From positions 1-44,290 of the forward strand of contig CAJVZA010000006.1 in NCBI GenBank assembly GCA_913009315.1: a stretch of DNA of 44,290 nt, written 5' to 3'. The DNA comes from an uncultured Hippea sp. GTDB taxonomy: Bacteria > Campylobacterota_A > Desulfurellia > JAADFJ01. Positions 25,917-35,076 of the stretch are shown piece by piece (the first letter of the stretch is position 1; each line of letters opens with the position of its first letter). A program made the position numbers and the translations under genes. Below the pieces are notes generated by a model. That model ran no database searches and was not told the DNA's origin. It saw only the letters and a program-made list of their open reading frames with translations.

Positions 25917-26810
25917 ATGGGTATGAGAAGTTTTAGCGATTTGCAGGCAAGGTATCGTTTTACATCAAGTGATGAATCTCATCTTAAGACAATTTTACCG
26001 ATTGCGGGTGAAAATTCGGCAGTATTTAAGATGGAATTTAACAAGGAACTTGTAAGTTACAAAAGAATAAGGGAATTTTTCCCTGACAATGAAAAGCTTG
26101 AAAAGCATGGCGAATTGATAACCGAATGGTTTCTTATGCTTTTTAGCGGACCGTTTGATGCAAATTATACGAAATATGTAAGATCAATAGCAAGAGCGCA
26201 TGTAAAAAACGGTGTTCCGATCTATTATATAACGGATGCCATGAATTTTGTCAGAGATTTCTGCATAAGTATGATTGATGATAATGTAGAATTACCTGTA
26301 AGATCCAAACTCAAAAGATCGACAAACAGAATTATAGATATGAATCTCGGGATACTGACAAGTGAACATCTCGATAGATATGTAGAAAAACGTGACTTTA
26401 TGCAAAAGGTGGAAGGTGGAATAATACGGTTTTCCAAACGCTTTACTCAGATTCTCAATATTGTTCTTATGATCTCGCTTGTTCTTATTTCTATAGGAAT
26501 TACGGCAGATATTATTATCAGTCTTCTGAAAATCAGAGAGATCGGAGTTCAAAACGGTGTTATAGGAGCTCTGGGTTCCATACTGGTATTGTGGGTAATG
26601 ATTGAGATAACCGATACTGAAATAAATCACTTGAAAGGGCAGAAGATTCCTATAAGTGCATTTATCGGAGTTGCACTTGTTGCGTTTGTTAGAGATTCTC
26701 TTGTTTCGACCATGTCAATAGAAAAAAATTATATAACAACGGTCATAAGCGTTTTTGCCATCTTGCTTCTCGGTATAACCTATTGGCTTGTCAAGAAAAA
26801 GGAAAGATGA
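25917..26810 (+). CDS. Globin-coupled membrane sensor: protoglobin-like domain fused to PsiE-like domain
   Basis: 297 aa in two parts. Residues about 1-165 resemble a sensor globin/protoglobin, with the helix-pair region LITEWFLMLFSGPF and the segment YVRSIARAHVKNGVPIYYI, where His95 would be the proximal haem ligand. Residues about 175-293 hold four hydrophobic helices; the pattern SILVLWVMIEITDTEINHLK then IPISAFIGVALVAFVRDSL matches PsiE (phosphate-starvation-inducible E). A gas or redox signal at haem could be passed to the membrane domain, but the output is unknown. No ribosome-binding site precedes the ATG, and an in-frame ATG lies 6 bases later. It overlaps the next gene by 4 bases. 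Confidence 0.72.
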   Translation: MGMRSFSDLQARYRFTSSDESHLKTILPIAGENSAVFKMEFNKELVSYKRIREFFPDNEKLEKHGELITEWFLMLFSGPFDANYTKYVRSIARAHVKNGVPIYYITDAMNFVRDFCISMIDDNVELPVRSKLKRSTNRIIDMNLGILTSEHLDRYVEKRDFMQKVEGGIIRFSKRFTQILNIVLMISLVLISIGITADIIISLLKIREIGVQNGVIGALGSILVLWVMIEITDTEINHLKGQKIPISAFIGVALVAFVRDSLVSTMSIEKNYITTVISVFAILLLGITYWLVKKKER

Positions 26811-27475
26811 TAGCATCTATGCTCGGTACATTTGAAAAATCAGTCAAAGTGTTCATAAAGCAGCCCGTATTGCTTGTTATACCGTTTTTCCCCGCAGTTG
26901 TTTCGCTTGCCTCATGGCTTATAGCGCAATCGGCGATAAAGGGATATCTGAATAATGCTCACAGCGGCATCATTGTGACTTTATTTCATTTTGTCACACT
27001 ATTTTCATATATACTGTTTTCCTCGATTCTAATAATATTCATTGAATCTTATTACAAAAAAATTCCTTTTTTTGAAGCCTTTCATGATATTTATTCCAAA
27101 GCATTAGAGATTGTTGCAGCTTGTTTTGCAATTTCCGTAACAATTGAAATAGGTTTAAAGCTTTTTGTGCTTCCCGGACTGGTTGTTATTTTCTTTTCTC
27201 TATTTATAATACCTTTTATGGTGATAGGTAAACTTAGTATAATGCGGTCTGTAAGAATGAGTATCTATCTTTCAAAAAAATATTGGGAAACTGTTTTGAT
27301 GTATGCAATTGTTTTGATAGCGCTATCTGTTGTTGTCGGCGGAATCTTTTCCATTTTAGGTGTAGCGGGCAATTTTATTGCTACATGGATTATCTACGGC
27401 TACAGCGCATCCGTATTGCTGAATATCTATCTTTTACTGCAGGACAAGTATGGACTGTTTATCTATGAAAGCTAA
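26807..27475 (+). CDS. Polytopic membrane protein of unknown function
   Basis: 222 aa, about five to six hydrophobic segments. The opening GTFEKSVKVFIKQPVLLVIPFFPAVVSL and the later KLSIMRSVRMSIYLSKKYWETVLMY recall DUF4013/glycerophosphodiester-phosphodiesterase-type membrane domains, but I cannot assign a family firmly. I start at ATG 26807, which overlaps the globin gene's stop and has AAGGAAAG in front, not at the ORF-track TTG 24 bases earlier. Its end overlaps parA by 11 bases, so sensor, membrane protein and parAB are probably one transcript. Confidence 0.6.
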   Translation: MIASMLGTFEKSVKVFIKQPVLLVIPFFPAVVSLASWLIAQSAIKGYLNNAHSGIIVTLFHFVTLFSYILFSSILIIFIESYYKKIPFFEAFHDIYSKALEIVAACFAISVTIEIGLKLFVLPGLVVIFFSLFIIPFMVIGKLSIMRSVRMSIYLSKKYWETVLMYAIVLIALSVVVGGIFSILGVAGNFIATWIIYGYSASVLLNIYLLLQDKYGLFIYES

Positions 27476-28232
27476 AACTATTTCCATATCCAACCAAAAA
27501 GGAGGCGTCGGAAAGACTACAACGGCGATAAATCTCTCTGCCGGATTGGCTATTACGGGAAAAAAGGTTTTGCTTATTGATCTTGATCCTCAGGGAAATG
27601 CTACATCCGGTTTAGGAATAAGTAATGATAAGTTTGACTATAATATATATCATGTACTAATAGGTAGAAAAACAATAAAACGGGCAACTATCAATATTAG
27701 AGAATTTGCCATAGATTTGGTTCCATCCGATATATCATTGATCGGTGCAAAAATTGAACTCATAACTTCCGATAGCAGAGAAAGTCTGCTCAAAGATGCT
27801 ATATCCAAGAGCAGCGACAGCTATGATTTTATAATAATCGATTGTCCGCCGTCGCTGGGAATTTTGACAATAAATGCTCTTGTTGCGTCCGATTCGGTAA
27901 TAATACCCGTTCAATGCGAGTATTATGCTATGGAGGGAGTGGCGCAGCTTTTGAACACCATAAGACTTGTGCGCGCAACATACAATGCCGACTTAGATAT
28001 TGAGGGATTTTTGCTGACTATGTACGACAAAAGAAACAATTTATCGATTCAGGTGGCAAATGAAATGAGACAGCACTTTTCAGGCAAGGTTTTTTCTACC
28101 CATGTTCCCAGAAATGTAAGATTGTCCGAATCGCCGAGTTTTGGAAAACCCGTAATCTATTATGAGGAAAAATGTGCCGGAGCTCAAAGCTATCTTGCGC
28201 TTACAGAGGAGCTGCTTTCTGAAGCGTCGTAG
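27465..28232 (+). CDS. parA: Chromosome partitioning ATPase ParA (Soj)
   Basis: 255-aa Walker-type ATPase. Deviant Walker A KGGVGKTTTAINLSAGLA lies at the N-terminus, with LLIDLDPQGNATSG, Walker B DFIIIDCPPSLG and PVQCEYYAMEGVAQL. The short N-terminus without a DNA-binding extension is the chromosomal Soj type. I choose the ATG at 27465, which gives the standard start; the ATG at 27450 is possible. Works with ParB to segregate origins. Confidence 0.94.
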   Translation: MKAKTISISNQKGGVGKTTTAINLSAGLAITGKKVLLIDLDPQGNATSGLGISNDKFDYNIYHVLIGRKTIKRATINIREFAIDLVPSDISLIGAKIELITSDSRESLLKDAISKSSDSYDFIIIDCPPSLGILTINALVASDSVIIPVQCEYYAMEGVAQLLNTIRLVRATYNADLDIEGFLLTMYDKRNNLSIQVANEMRQHFSGKVFSTHVPRNVRLSESPSFGKPVIYYEEKCAGAQSYLALTEELLSEAS

Positions 28233-29022
28233 TTTGGGCAAGGGGCTTTCCGCTCTGATTCCCGATATAGATAAAGATATTTTAAACCTTGTAAATATTG
28301 ATAAAATTTTACCTAATCCGTTTCAGCCGCGCCGCGAATTTAATGTAGAGAGTTTGAAACAGCTATCCGAAACAATTAAAAAAGAGGGCATTCTGGAACC
28401 CGTTCTGCTTAGAAAAATTGCAGACAGATACCAGATAATTGCAGGAGAAAGAAGAATACGTGCGGCAAAATTGGCAAAAATTTCAACTGTTCCGGCGATT
28501 ATCAAATTTCATATAACCGATGTTCAAATGGCAAAATTTGCCCTGATAGAAAATTTGCAGCGGGAAGAGTTAACCTGCGTAGAACAAGCTCAGGGATATA
28601 AAAAACTGATCGACAAGTTCGGCTATAATCAGCAAACTGTTGCGGAAATCGTCGGCAAACAGAGAGCAACTATTGCCAATCTGTTGAGAGTGCTGAATCT
28701 TCCTTCAAAAGTTATTGATCTTCTTCAAAAACGCTCTCTTTCATTGGGTCATGCAAAAGTACTGTTGTCCGTTTCCAATAGCGACAGGCAGATTTTTCTT
28801 GCCGTAAAAGCCGCAAAAAAACAGCTTTCCATCAGGTCGCTTCAGAATGAAATCAGCAGAACCGGAAAGCAAAAGGATATCAGCAGAGATTACAGGATCT
28901 ATGAAGAAAAACTCATCAGCACTTTAAATCTTCCTGTCAGGATCACCGGTAATAGAATAACAATAAAATTCAACGATGACGATGAGCTCGAGAAAATTGT
29001 AAAACTATTCTCGGAGGTTTAA
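28219..29022 (+). CDS. parB: Chromosome partitioning protein ParB (Spo0J)
   Basis: CTP-dependent parS-binding clamp. Conserved opening KRRSLGKGLSALI, then NPFQPRREF, the CTPase motif GERRIRAAKLA, NLQREELTCVEQAQGY and the helix-turn-helix NQQTVAEIVGKQRATIANLLRVL. The classical start falls on a CTG at 28219 with GAGGAG seven bases upstream, inside the parA end; the ORF-track start at 28162 adds 19 residues that are parA read in another frame. 267 aa is slightly short. No perfect parS was found in the window. Confidence 0.92.
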   Translation: MKRRSLGKGLSALIPDIDKDILNLVNIDKILPNPFQPRREFNVESLKQLSETIKKEGILEPVLLRKIADRYQIIAGERRIRAAKLAKISTVPAIIKFHITDVQMAKFALIENLQREELTCVEQAQGYKKLIDKFGYNQQTVAEIVGKQRATIANLLRVLNLPSKVIDLLQKRSLSLGHAKVLLSVSNSDRQIFLAVKAAKKQLSIRSLQNEISRTGKQKDISRDYRIYEEKLISTLNLPVRITGNRITIKFNDDDELEKIVKLFSEV

Positions 29023-29084
29023 AAAATTGCTGAGTTTCATTAAACTGATTTGAAAAAAAGGCAGTATCGTTTTCTTTATACGCT

Positions 29085-30554
29085 ATGATGAGTACAGAAT
29101 ATCTACTGATGGTCAGGCGGCGCGGAAAGAATTTTTTTATAAAATCGATCTTGACGGTATCTATTATTTTGTTTATATCCGGGTGTGCCGACAAAAGCGG
29201 ATTATCGCCCAAAATAAGATTGCCCCAAAATTATAGTAATATAAGCGCAAAAAGCGTTTTTAGTTCAAACAACTACAAATGGTGGAGAGAATTCGGCAGC
29301 AGAACAATAGACCGGCTCGTAAAGACAGCGTTGAAAAATAATAGTGATATAAAAGCTGCAGCTGAAAAGATACTTGAGATGAGGGCAGAATTTTCAGGCT
29401 CTCACAGCGTGCTTTTTCCATCTGTATATACAAACTTTAATGCCGCGAGACAAAGACAAAACTCAGTCAACGGCATAACAGGCAGAGCAAACAGCTATTA
29501 TTTCAACAGTTTTCATCTCTCTCTTTCGGCATCCTACGAAATTGATCTGTGGAAACGTCTATCATCTTCGGACAAAGCTGCCAGAGCAGCTATGCTTGAA
29601 ACAGCGGAAAATAAAATTACAGTTATTCACGCGGTTATTTCAAACTCAGTAATGCTTTATTTTGAAATATCAGGCATAGACCGAAGGATAAATCTGCTGA
29701 AAAAAGAGCGAAAACTTTTAAGACGAATAATATCAATAGAAAAGCAGCGATACGAAAACGGGACAGCTTCCTTGCTTGATCTAAAAAAAAGCGAATATGA
29801 ATTTGCGAATAAAGAGATGGAGTTTCTCACGCTGAAACAGCAGCTCCATGACAAGAAGTATAAACTTATGATTCTATTGGGAAAATATCCTAATAATACC
29901 AAACCGTACAAACTGTTTGACTTTAGAAATAAAAATCTGCCTGTTCTGTCTGATCTGCCTTCTTCGCTGCTTCTGAAAAGACCGGACATCAGGGCAAAAA
30001 TATTGCAGATAAATCGTATGAATTTTATGCTGAAGGCAGCTCACGCGGCAAGATTTCCGCAGATAAACCTTACCGGCAGCTACGGGAGCGAATCAGATGC
30101 GCTTAAAGATATTTTCAGACCGGAAAATATTCTATGGCAGATTGCCTCCGGTATCAGCGCTCCTCTATTTGATGCTGGAAAATTGAAATCATCGGAAAAT
30201 GCTGCACTGCATAAATACAATGAGGCAGTCATAGACTACGCAAAAACTCTGATGGAAGCATTCTATGAGGTTCAGAACGCTCTGCAGAACAATGAACTTC
30301 TGAGCAAAAAAAGAAATTACGCAGAGATTCTTTTGAAAAATGCAGGAGTCAGGAAAAATATTATACTGAGCAGATATAAAGCCGGTTTAAGTAACCTTGT
30401 AACTCTTTATAATGCGCAGATGAGTTATTACCAAACAAGCGACCTTCTTAATCAGACCGATTTGGCATTCTATCTTAACAGGATTTCGCTTCATAAAGCG
30501 ATTGGCGGTTCCTGGATAAAAACTGAGAAAAAGGGAGAACATAGATATGAATAA
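29085..30554 (+). CDS. Outer-membrane efflux lipoprotein (TolC/NodT/OprM type)
   Basis: Outer-membrane channel of a tripartite efflux pump. It has a lipoprotein signal with lipobox ISGC, then the OMF pattern: YKWWREFGSRTIDRLVKTALKNNSDIKAAAEKI and the second half with LLKRPDIRAKILQIN, RFPQINLTGSYG and ISAPLFDAGK. 489 aa. Two ATGs (29085, 29109) are possible and neither has a clear ribosome-binding site; the second gives the more usual signal length. The adaptor gene overlaps its end by 8 bases. Confidence 0.92.
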   Translation: MMSTEYLLMVRRRGKNFFIKSILTVSIILFISGCADKSGLSPKIRLPQNYSNISAKSVFSSNNYKWWREFGSRTIDRLVKTALKNNSDIKAAAEKILEMRAEFSGSHSVLFPSVYTNFNAARQRQNSVNGITGRANSYYFNSFHLSLSASYEIDLWKRLSSSDKAARAAMLETAENKITVIHAVISNSVMLYFEISGIDRRINLLKKERKLLRRIISIEKQRYENGTASLLDLKKSEYEFANKEMEFLTLKQQLHDKKYKLMILLGKYPNNTKPYKLFDFRNKNLPVLSDLPSSLLLKRPDIRAKILQINRMNFMLKAAHAARFPQINLTGSYGSESDALKDIFRPENILWQIASGISAPLFDAGKLKSSENAALHKYNEAVIDYAKTLMEAFYEVQNALQNNELLSKKRNYAEILLKNAGVRKNIILSRYKAGLSNLVTLYNAQMSYYQTSDLLNQTDLAFYLNRISLHKAIGGSWIKTEKKGEHRYE

Positions 30555-31725
30555 AAGCAGGATAAAAAGCGGATTGTTTCAATTTTTTATTGTTATTTTG
30601 TTTGCAGCGGCCGCTGTTTTTACTGTTAAAATTTTGATAGCCACAAAACCTATTATAAAAAAGAGGAGACCTGTCACGGTTTTACCTGTCGTGAGAACAA
30701 TGACCATAAAACTAAAGCCGTTTGCCGCAACTGTCTCCGATTACGGAACAGTTGAGCCTTTCAGAAAATTTGATCTCTTGCCGCAGGTTGGCGGAAAAAC
30801 AACCTATGTTTCAAAAAATCTCATGGCCGGCGGTTCATTCAAAAAGGGAGAACTGCTCATTAAAATTGATGATGCCGATTATAAGATTGCATATACAATG
30901 GCTCTTTCAAAAATAGAAAGTGCAAAAAGTAATCTTGCCGTGCTGACAGCGGAATCGGCTGCTGCAAAATCCGAATGGGATAGATATAACGCAGGCAGCA
31001 TTCCTCCGCCGCTTCTCATAAAAACTCCACAGATAGAAGCGGCAAAAGCAGCTCTGCTGGCATCTGAGGCAAATCTCCAAATGTCGAAGCTGAATATTGA
31101 AAGAACGCAGATATGGGCTATATGCAAAGGCAGAGTGTACTCTGAACAGGTTGCTGCCGGTCAGTATCTTAATAAAGGTCAGAAGTTTGCGACAATCTAC
31201 TGCACAGATAAACTTAAAGTTGTTGTGCATATAGATCCTGCAGAAGCTGTTTTTTTGCAAATTCCTGGTTATAGCACGGATAAAACTTACGGTTCCGATG
31301 CCCTAATAAAAGAGAAGCTTGGTAAAAAAGTCTATTTGTGGTATGGAAAAATTATTGGAGCTGCTCCAATAGATGAAAAAACGAGAACGCTTCCCGTGAT
31401 AATAAGTATAAAAAACAATTATAAACCTAATCATTATCTTCCAATCGGATCATTTGTCAGGGTTGTTCTGAAGGGAAAAACAATAAAAAATGCCGTTGTT
31501 CTGCCTCAAAACGCTCTGTATCAGAACAAGAAGGGCAGGGAAGGAGTTTTTGTTGTCAGTACGGATAAAAGGATAATCTACAAGCGCGTCAAAATAGAAA
31601 AATATTCTGAAAAAGGCATTATTATCGACGGTGGATTGAAAAATGGGGATCTGCTTGTAGTCTCAAACGGCAGTTTCCTGAAAGTCGGCATGAAGGTGAA
31701 TGTCGACAAAAGGTATGAAAAATAG
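30547..31725 (+). CDS. RND efflux periplasmic adaptor (membrane fusion protein)
   Basis: 392 aa. N-terminal TM/anchor (about 10-30), lipoyl half-motifs around a short helical hairpin (VSDYGTVEPFRKFDLLPQVGGKTTYVSKNL and IWAICKGRVYSEQVAAGQYL), then beta-barrel and membrane-proximal domains (VVLPQNALYQNKKGREGVFVV). Bridges the RND pump and the outer-membrane channel. GGGAGAA lies upstream of the ATG, within the OMF gene's end, and the RND gene starts directly after its stop. Confidence 0.94.
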   Translation: MNKSRIKSGLFQFFIVILFAAAAVFTVKILIATKPIIKKRRPVTVLPVVRTMTIKLKPFAATVSDYGTVEPFRKFDLLPQVGGKTTYVSKNLMAGGSFKKGELLIKIDDADYKIAYTMALSKIESAKSNLAVLTAESAAAKSEWDRYNAGSIPPPLLIKTPQIEAAKAALLASEANLQMSKLNIERTQIWAICKGRVYSEQVAAGQYLNKGQKFATIYCTDKLKVVVHIDPAEAVFLQIPGYSTDKTYGSDALIKEKLGKKVYLWYGKIIGAAPIDEKTRTLPVIISIKNNYKPNHYLPIGSFVRVVLKGKTIKNAVVLPQNALYQNKKGREGVFVVSTDKRIIYKRVKIEKYSEKGIIIDGGLKNGDLLVVSNGSFLKVGMKVNVDKRYEK

Positions 31726-34700
31726 ATGAGGGCTCTCGTATCCTGGTTTGCCGGCAATCATGTTGCTGCAAATCTTTTGATGATTCTATTGCTTGTTTTG
31801 GGAACCGTTACGACAATAGATTCAAAGATAGAAATCTTTCCGGAAACCGCCTCAGGCCTTATATCAATCAGCGTATCATATCCGGGAGCAGCTCCATCGG
31901 AGATCGAACAGGGTATTATAAAGCGAGTTGAAGAAGGAATCTCCGGCATCGAGGGTATAAAAAGTATAAATTCTACAGCCTCAGAAGGTGTTGCTTCGAT
32001 AATCGTTGAGGTGAGGAACGGGTGGAATACCGGAAACGTACTTGATGATATAAAATCCGAGGTTGACAGAATCACAACATTGCCTGAGCAATCGGAGAAA
32101 CCGGTAATCAAAAAGCTTATTATAAGAGCTCCGGTTATCAATATAGCGGTATACGGAGATGCCGGAGAAAAGAGAATAAGAGAGGTTGCGCAGAACATTA
32201 AAGATGACATTATAAACCTTAAGAACGTATCGCAGGCAGAAATTGCCGGCATAAGAAATCCGGAAATTGACATAGAAATATCTGAGGCAAATTTAAGAAA
32301 ATATCACCTTTCTCTTGCCGAAGTCGCTCAGATTGTCAGACGCTCAAGTCTTGATCTGGCCGGAGGCAATATAAAGACAGCCGCAGGAGAAATATTAGTC
32401 AGGACTAAAGAAAAAAAATACCATGCTGCGAAATATCGCAGCATTGTTGTGGCCGGTCTGAATAATGGAGCTGAAGTTAAGCTGTCTGATATTGCAAGCA
32501 TAAAAAATGGTTTCGAGGATGTGGACAGGCTTTTCATGTTTCAGGGAAAACGGGCTGCCATAGTACAGGTTTTCAGGATTGGCGATGAAAATGCACTCAG
32601 TGTAGCTAAAGCGGTAAAAAGCTATATTTTAAGGAAAAGTCATAACATGCCTCCCGGAATTCAGATAAAAACATTTAACGACAGATCGGAAATACTTAAG
32701 TCACGTATCGATCTTCTGCTTAAGAACTTAGGATACGGAATGATTCTGGTTGTCCTTACCCTTGGAGCTTTTCTCGATAGACGGCTTGCCTTTTGGATAA
32801 CTATGGGAATTCCTGTTGCTTTTGCGATGGGGCTTTGGCTGATCCATTATTTTGGTGTTTCCATCAATATGATATCTCTGTTTGCCCTGATTATGGTTCT
32901 CGGCATCGTTGTTGATGATGCGATTGTGATAGGGGAGAATATATATCAAAAGAGAGAGGAAGGCCTGGAACCGATCAAGGCATCAGTTGAAGGAACGCTG
33001 GAGGTGGGGCTTCCGGTTATATTTTCAGTGCTTACGACAATGGCGGCGTTTTGGCCGCTTCTCAACGGGACAGGCGTAATGGGAAAGATAATACGCAATA
33101 TTCCAGTGGTTGTCATACTGGTTCTGCTGGGGTCCATTATAGAAGCTCTGATTATACTGCCGTCTCACCTTGCCAGATCCAAAATGAAGATATCAAATGA
33201 TAGCAAAGAATTTTTTATAAGAAGATATCTGAAAATTTTTGTTAAAGGTCCATATAAGAGAACTCTGAAATTTGCTCTTAAATGGCGTTATGCTACTGTT
33301 GCTTTCGGAGTTTTTTTGCTGCTGTTTACTCTGGGTTTATGGGCCGGAAACAGAATCGGCTTCACATTTTTTCCGAAGGTGGAGGGAAACCGATTAATCA
33401 GCAATCTTACTATGCCCCCCGGTACTCCTGTTTCAAAAACGGAAGAACAAGCCAAAAGGATAGAAAACGACGCTGTTTATGCGATTAACAATGTGGAAAA
33501 AAAGCTTCCTAAAGGTTCGGCGCATTTAATAAAGTATGTTGCATTGGGAATCGGCACAGGATTAAGACAAGGGCATGGTCCTGTCGGCGGTTCATCGAAT
33601 TTAGGAAGTAATTCTGCGCAAATCATTATCTCGCTTGTTGACAGTGATAAGAGAAAAGGCATAAGTTCAAGAGCGCTGTTGAAGTTATGGAGAGAAAGAG
33701 TTGGAACTATACCCAATGCTCAGGCATTAACATTTCAAAGTGAAATATTTAGTGCGGGGAAATCAATTTCAATTAATCTTTCTGACAGAAATGATGCGTC
33801 ACTGTATCGGGCTGTTAAAGATTTGAAAAGTGCAATTAAAAAATATCAGGGTGTATATGATGTTTCCGATAGTCTTTTAGAGGGCAAAAGAGAACTTGAT
33901 TTGAGTCTGAAGCCTGAAGCCGCAACATTGGGACTTACGGCAAATAATCTTGCGGAAGCAGTGCATAATGCCTTTTATGGTGCTCAGGCGCTGAGATTTC
34001 AGAGAGGCAGAGATGAAGTAAAAGTTATGGTGAGATACCCTGCTAAAGAGCGAAATACGCTTGATTCCTTAAGAACAATGCGCATAAGCAGCTCTGAGGG
34101 CAGAGAGATTCCTTTCTCGGAAGCTGCTCAGGTTAAACAAGGCTATGCTGCCGTTTCAATAAACAGCTCCAATCAAAGGAGGGTTATAACGGTAGGTGCA
34201 GATGTGGATGAGACTATAGGAAATGCAAATACCATCAGAAAAAGTATCGTAAAAAATCTCCTTCCCAAATTAATGAAAAAATTTCCCGGTCTCAAATATA
34301 CACTTGAAGGTGAAGGAAAAGAACAGAAGGAATCAATGTCAAATGTAATGAAAAGTTTTTTGATAGCGCTCCTTTTAATCTATATTCTTCTTGCCGTTCC
34401 TCTCAAATCGTTTCTGCAGCCGATTTTTATCATGTCGGCGATTCCGTTCGGTATTATCGGAGCAGTGTGGGGACATATCATATTCGGAATGAACCTGAGT
34501 ATTTTAAGCCTTTTTGGAATTGTGGGCCTTTCCGGAGTTGTGGTAAACGATGCACTTGTATTATTTGATGCCATAAACAGAAGAAGAGCCAAAGGCATTA
34601 TTTTGCTTGATGCCGTTATTCAATCGGCAGGTTCTCGTTTCAGAGCCATTCTGCTCACTACACTTACGACTGTTGCAGGTCTTTTGCCCATTATCTCGCA

Positions 34701-34872
34701 GACAAGCCTTCAGGCAAAATTTCTGATTCCGATGGCTTTGAGCCTTGCCGCAGGAGTCCTGTTTGCTACATTAATTACACTCCTGCTTGTTCCGTGCGGT
34801 TATCTTATTATGGAGGATATCCTGCAAATCTTCAAAATTAGTGATTCCGATAATTATAGTGGCAAAAAATGA
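31726..34872 (+). CDS. RND efflux transporter permease (AcrB-type)
   Basis: Proton-driven inner-membrane pump, 1048 aa with 12 predicted TM segments and two large periplasmic loops. TM4 carries the proton-relay pair in VLGIVVDDAIVIGENI; the second half has GLSGVVVNDALVLFDAINRRR and TTLTTVAGLLPI. The Asp-Asp relay fits drug or organic-solute pumps. A metal-specific (CusA/CzcA) role is not supported because no methionine-pair pathway is seen. The substrate is unknown. Confidence 0.95.
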   Translation: MRALVSWFAGNHVAANLLMILLLVLGTVTTIDSKIEIFPETASGLISISVSYPGAAPSEIEQGIIKRVEEGISGIEGIKSINSTASEGVASIIVEVRNGWNTGNVLDDIKSEVDRITTLPEQSEKPVIKKLIIRAPVINIAVYGDAGEKRIREVAQNIKDDIINLKNVSQAEIAGIRNPEIDIEISEANLRKYHLSLAEVAQIVRRSSLDLAGGNIKTAAGEILVRTKEKKYHAAKYRSIVVAGLNNGAEVKLSDIASIKNGFEDVDRLFMFQGKRAAIVQVFRIGDENALSVAKAVKSYILRKSHNMPPGIQIKTFNDRSEILKSRIDLLLKNLGYGMILVVLTLGAFLDRRLAFWITMGIPVAFAMGLWLIHYFGVSINMISLFALIMVLGIVVDDAIVIGENIYQKREEGLEPIKASVEGTLEVGLPVIFSVLTTMAAFWPLLNGTGVMGKIIRNIPVVVILVLLGSIIEALIILPSHLARSKMKISNDSKEFFIRRYLKIFVKGPYKRTLKFALKWRYATVAFGVFLLLFTLGLWAGNRIGFTFFPKVEGNRLISNLTMPPGTPVSKTEEQAKRIENDAVYAINNVEKKLPKGSAHLIKYVALGIGTGLRQGHGPVGGSSNLGSNSAQIIISLVDSDKRKGISSRALLKLWRERVGTIPNAQALTFQSEIFSAGKSISINLSDRNDASLYRAVKDLKSAIKKYQGVYDVSDSLLEGKRELDLSLKPEAATLGLTANNLAEAVHNAFYGAQALRFQRGRDEVKVMVRYPAKERNTLDSLRTMRISSSEGREIPFSEAAQVKQGYAAVSINSSNQRRVITVGADVDETIGNANTIRKSIVKNLLPKLMKKFPGLKYTLEGEGKEQKESMSNVMKSFLIALLLIYILLAVPLKSFLQPIFIMSAIPFGIIGAVWGHIIFGMNLSILSLFGIVGLSGVVVNDALVLFDAINRRRAKGIILLDAVIQSAGSRFRAILLTTLTTVAGLLPIISQTSLQAKFLIPMALSLAAGVLFATLITLLLVPCGYLIMEDILQIFKISDSDNYSGKK

Positions 34873-35076
34873 AATCGACAAAACTGTAACGATGATGGAT
34901 AGTACAATGATCAAAAGAAATAAGATGCAAACTGCGATACGGGATTTCGGCAATGAAATAAATTATCTAAACTGCAAAACTTTCGGTTCAGCAAGTCGAC
35001 TGATTCAATCAATAGACCTAATAAGCTTATTGAAACATAGCCATGCCAACCGCTTTCCGAACATGAACAACTTATA

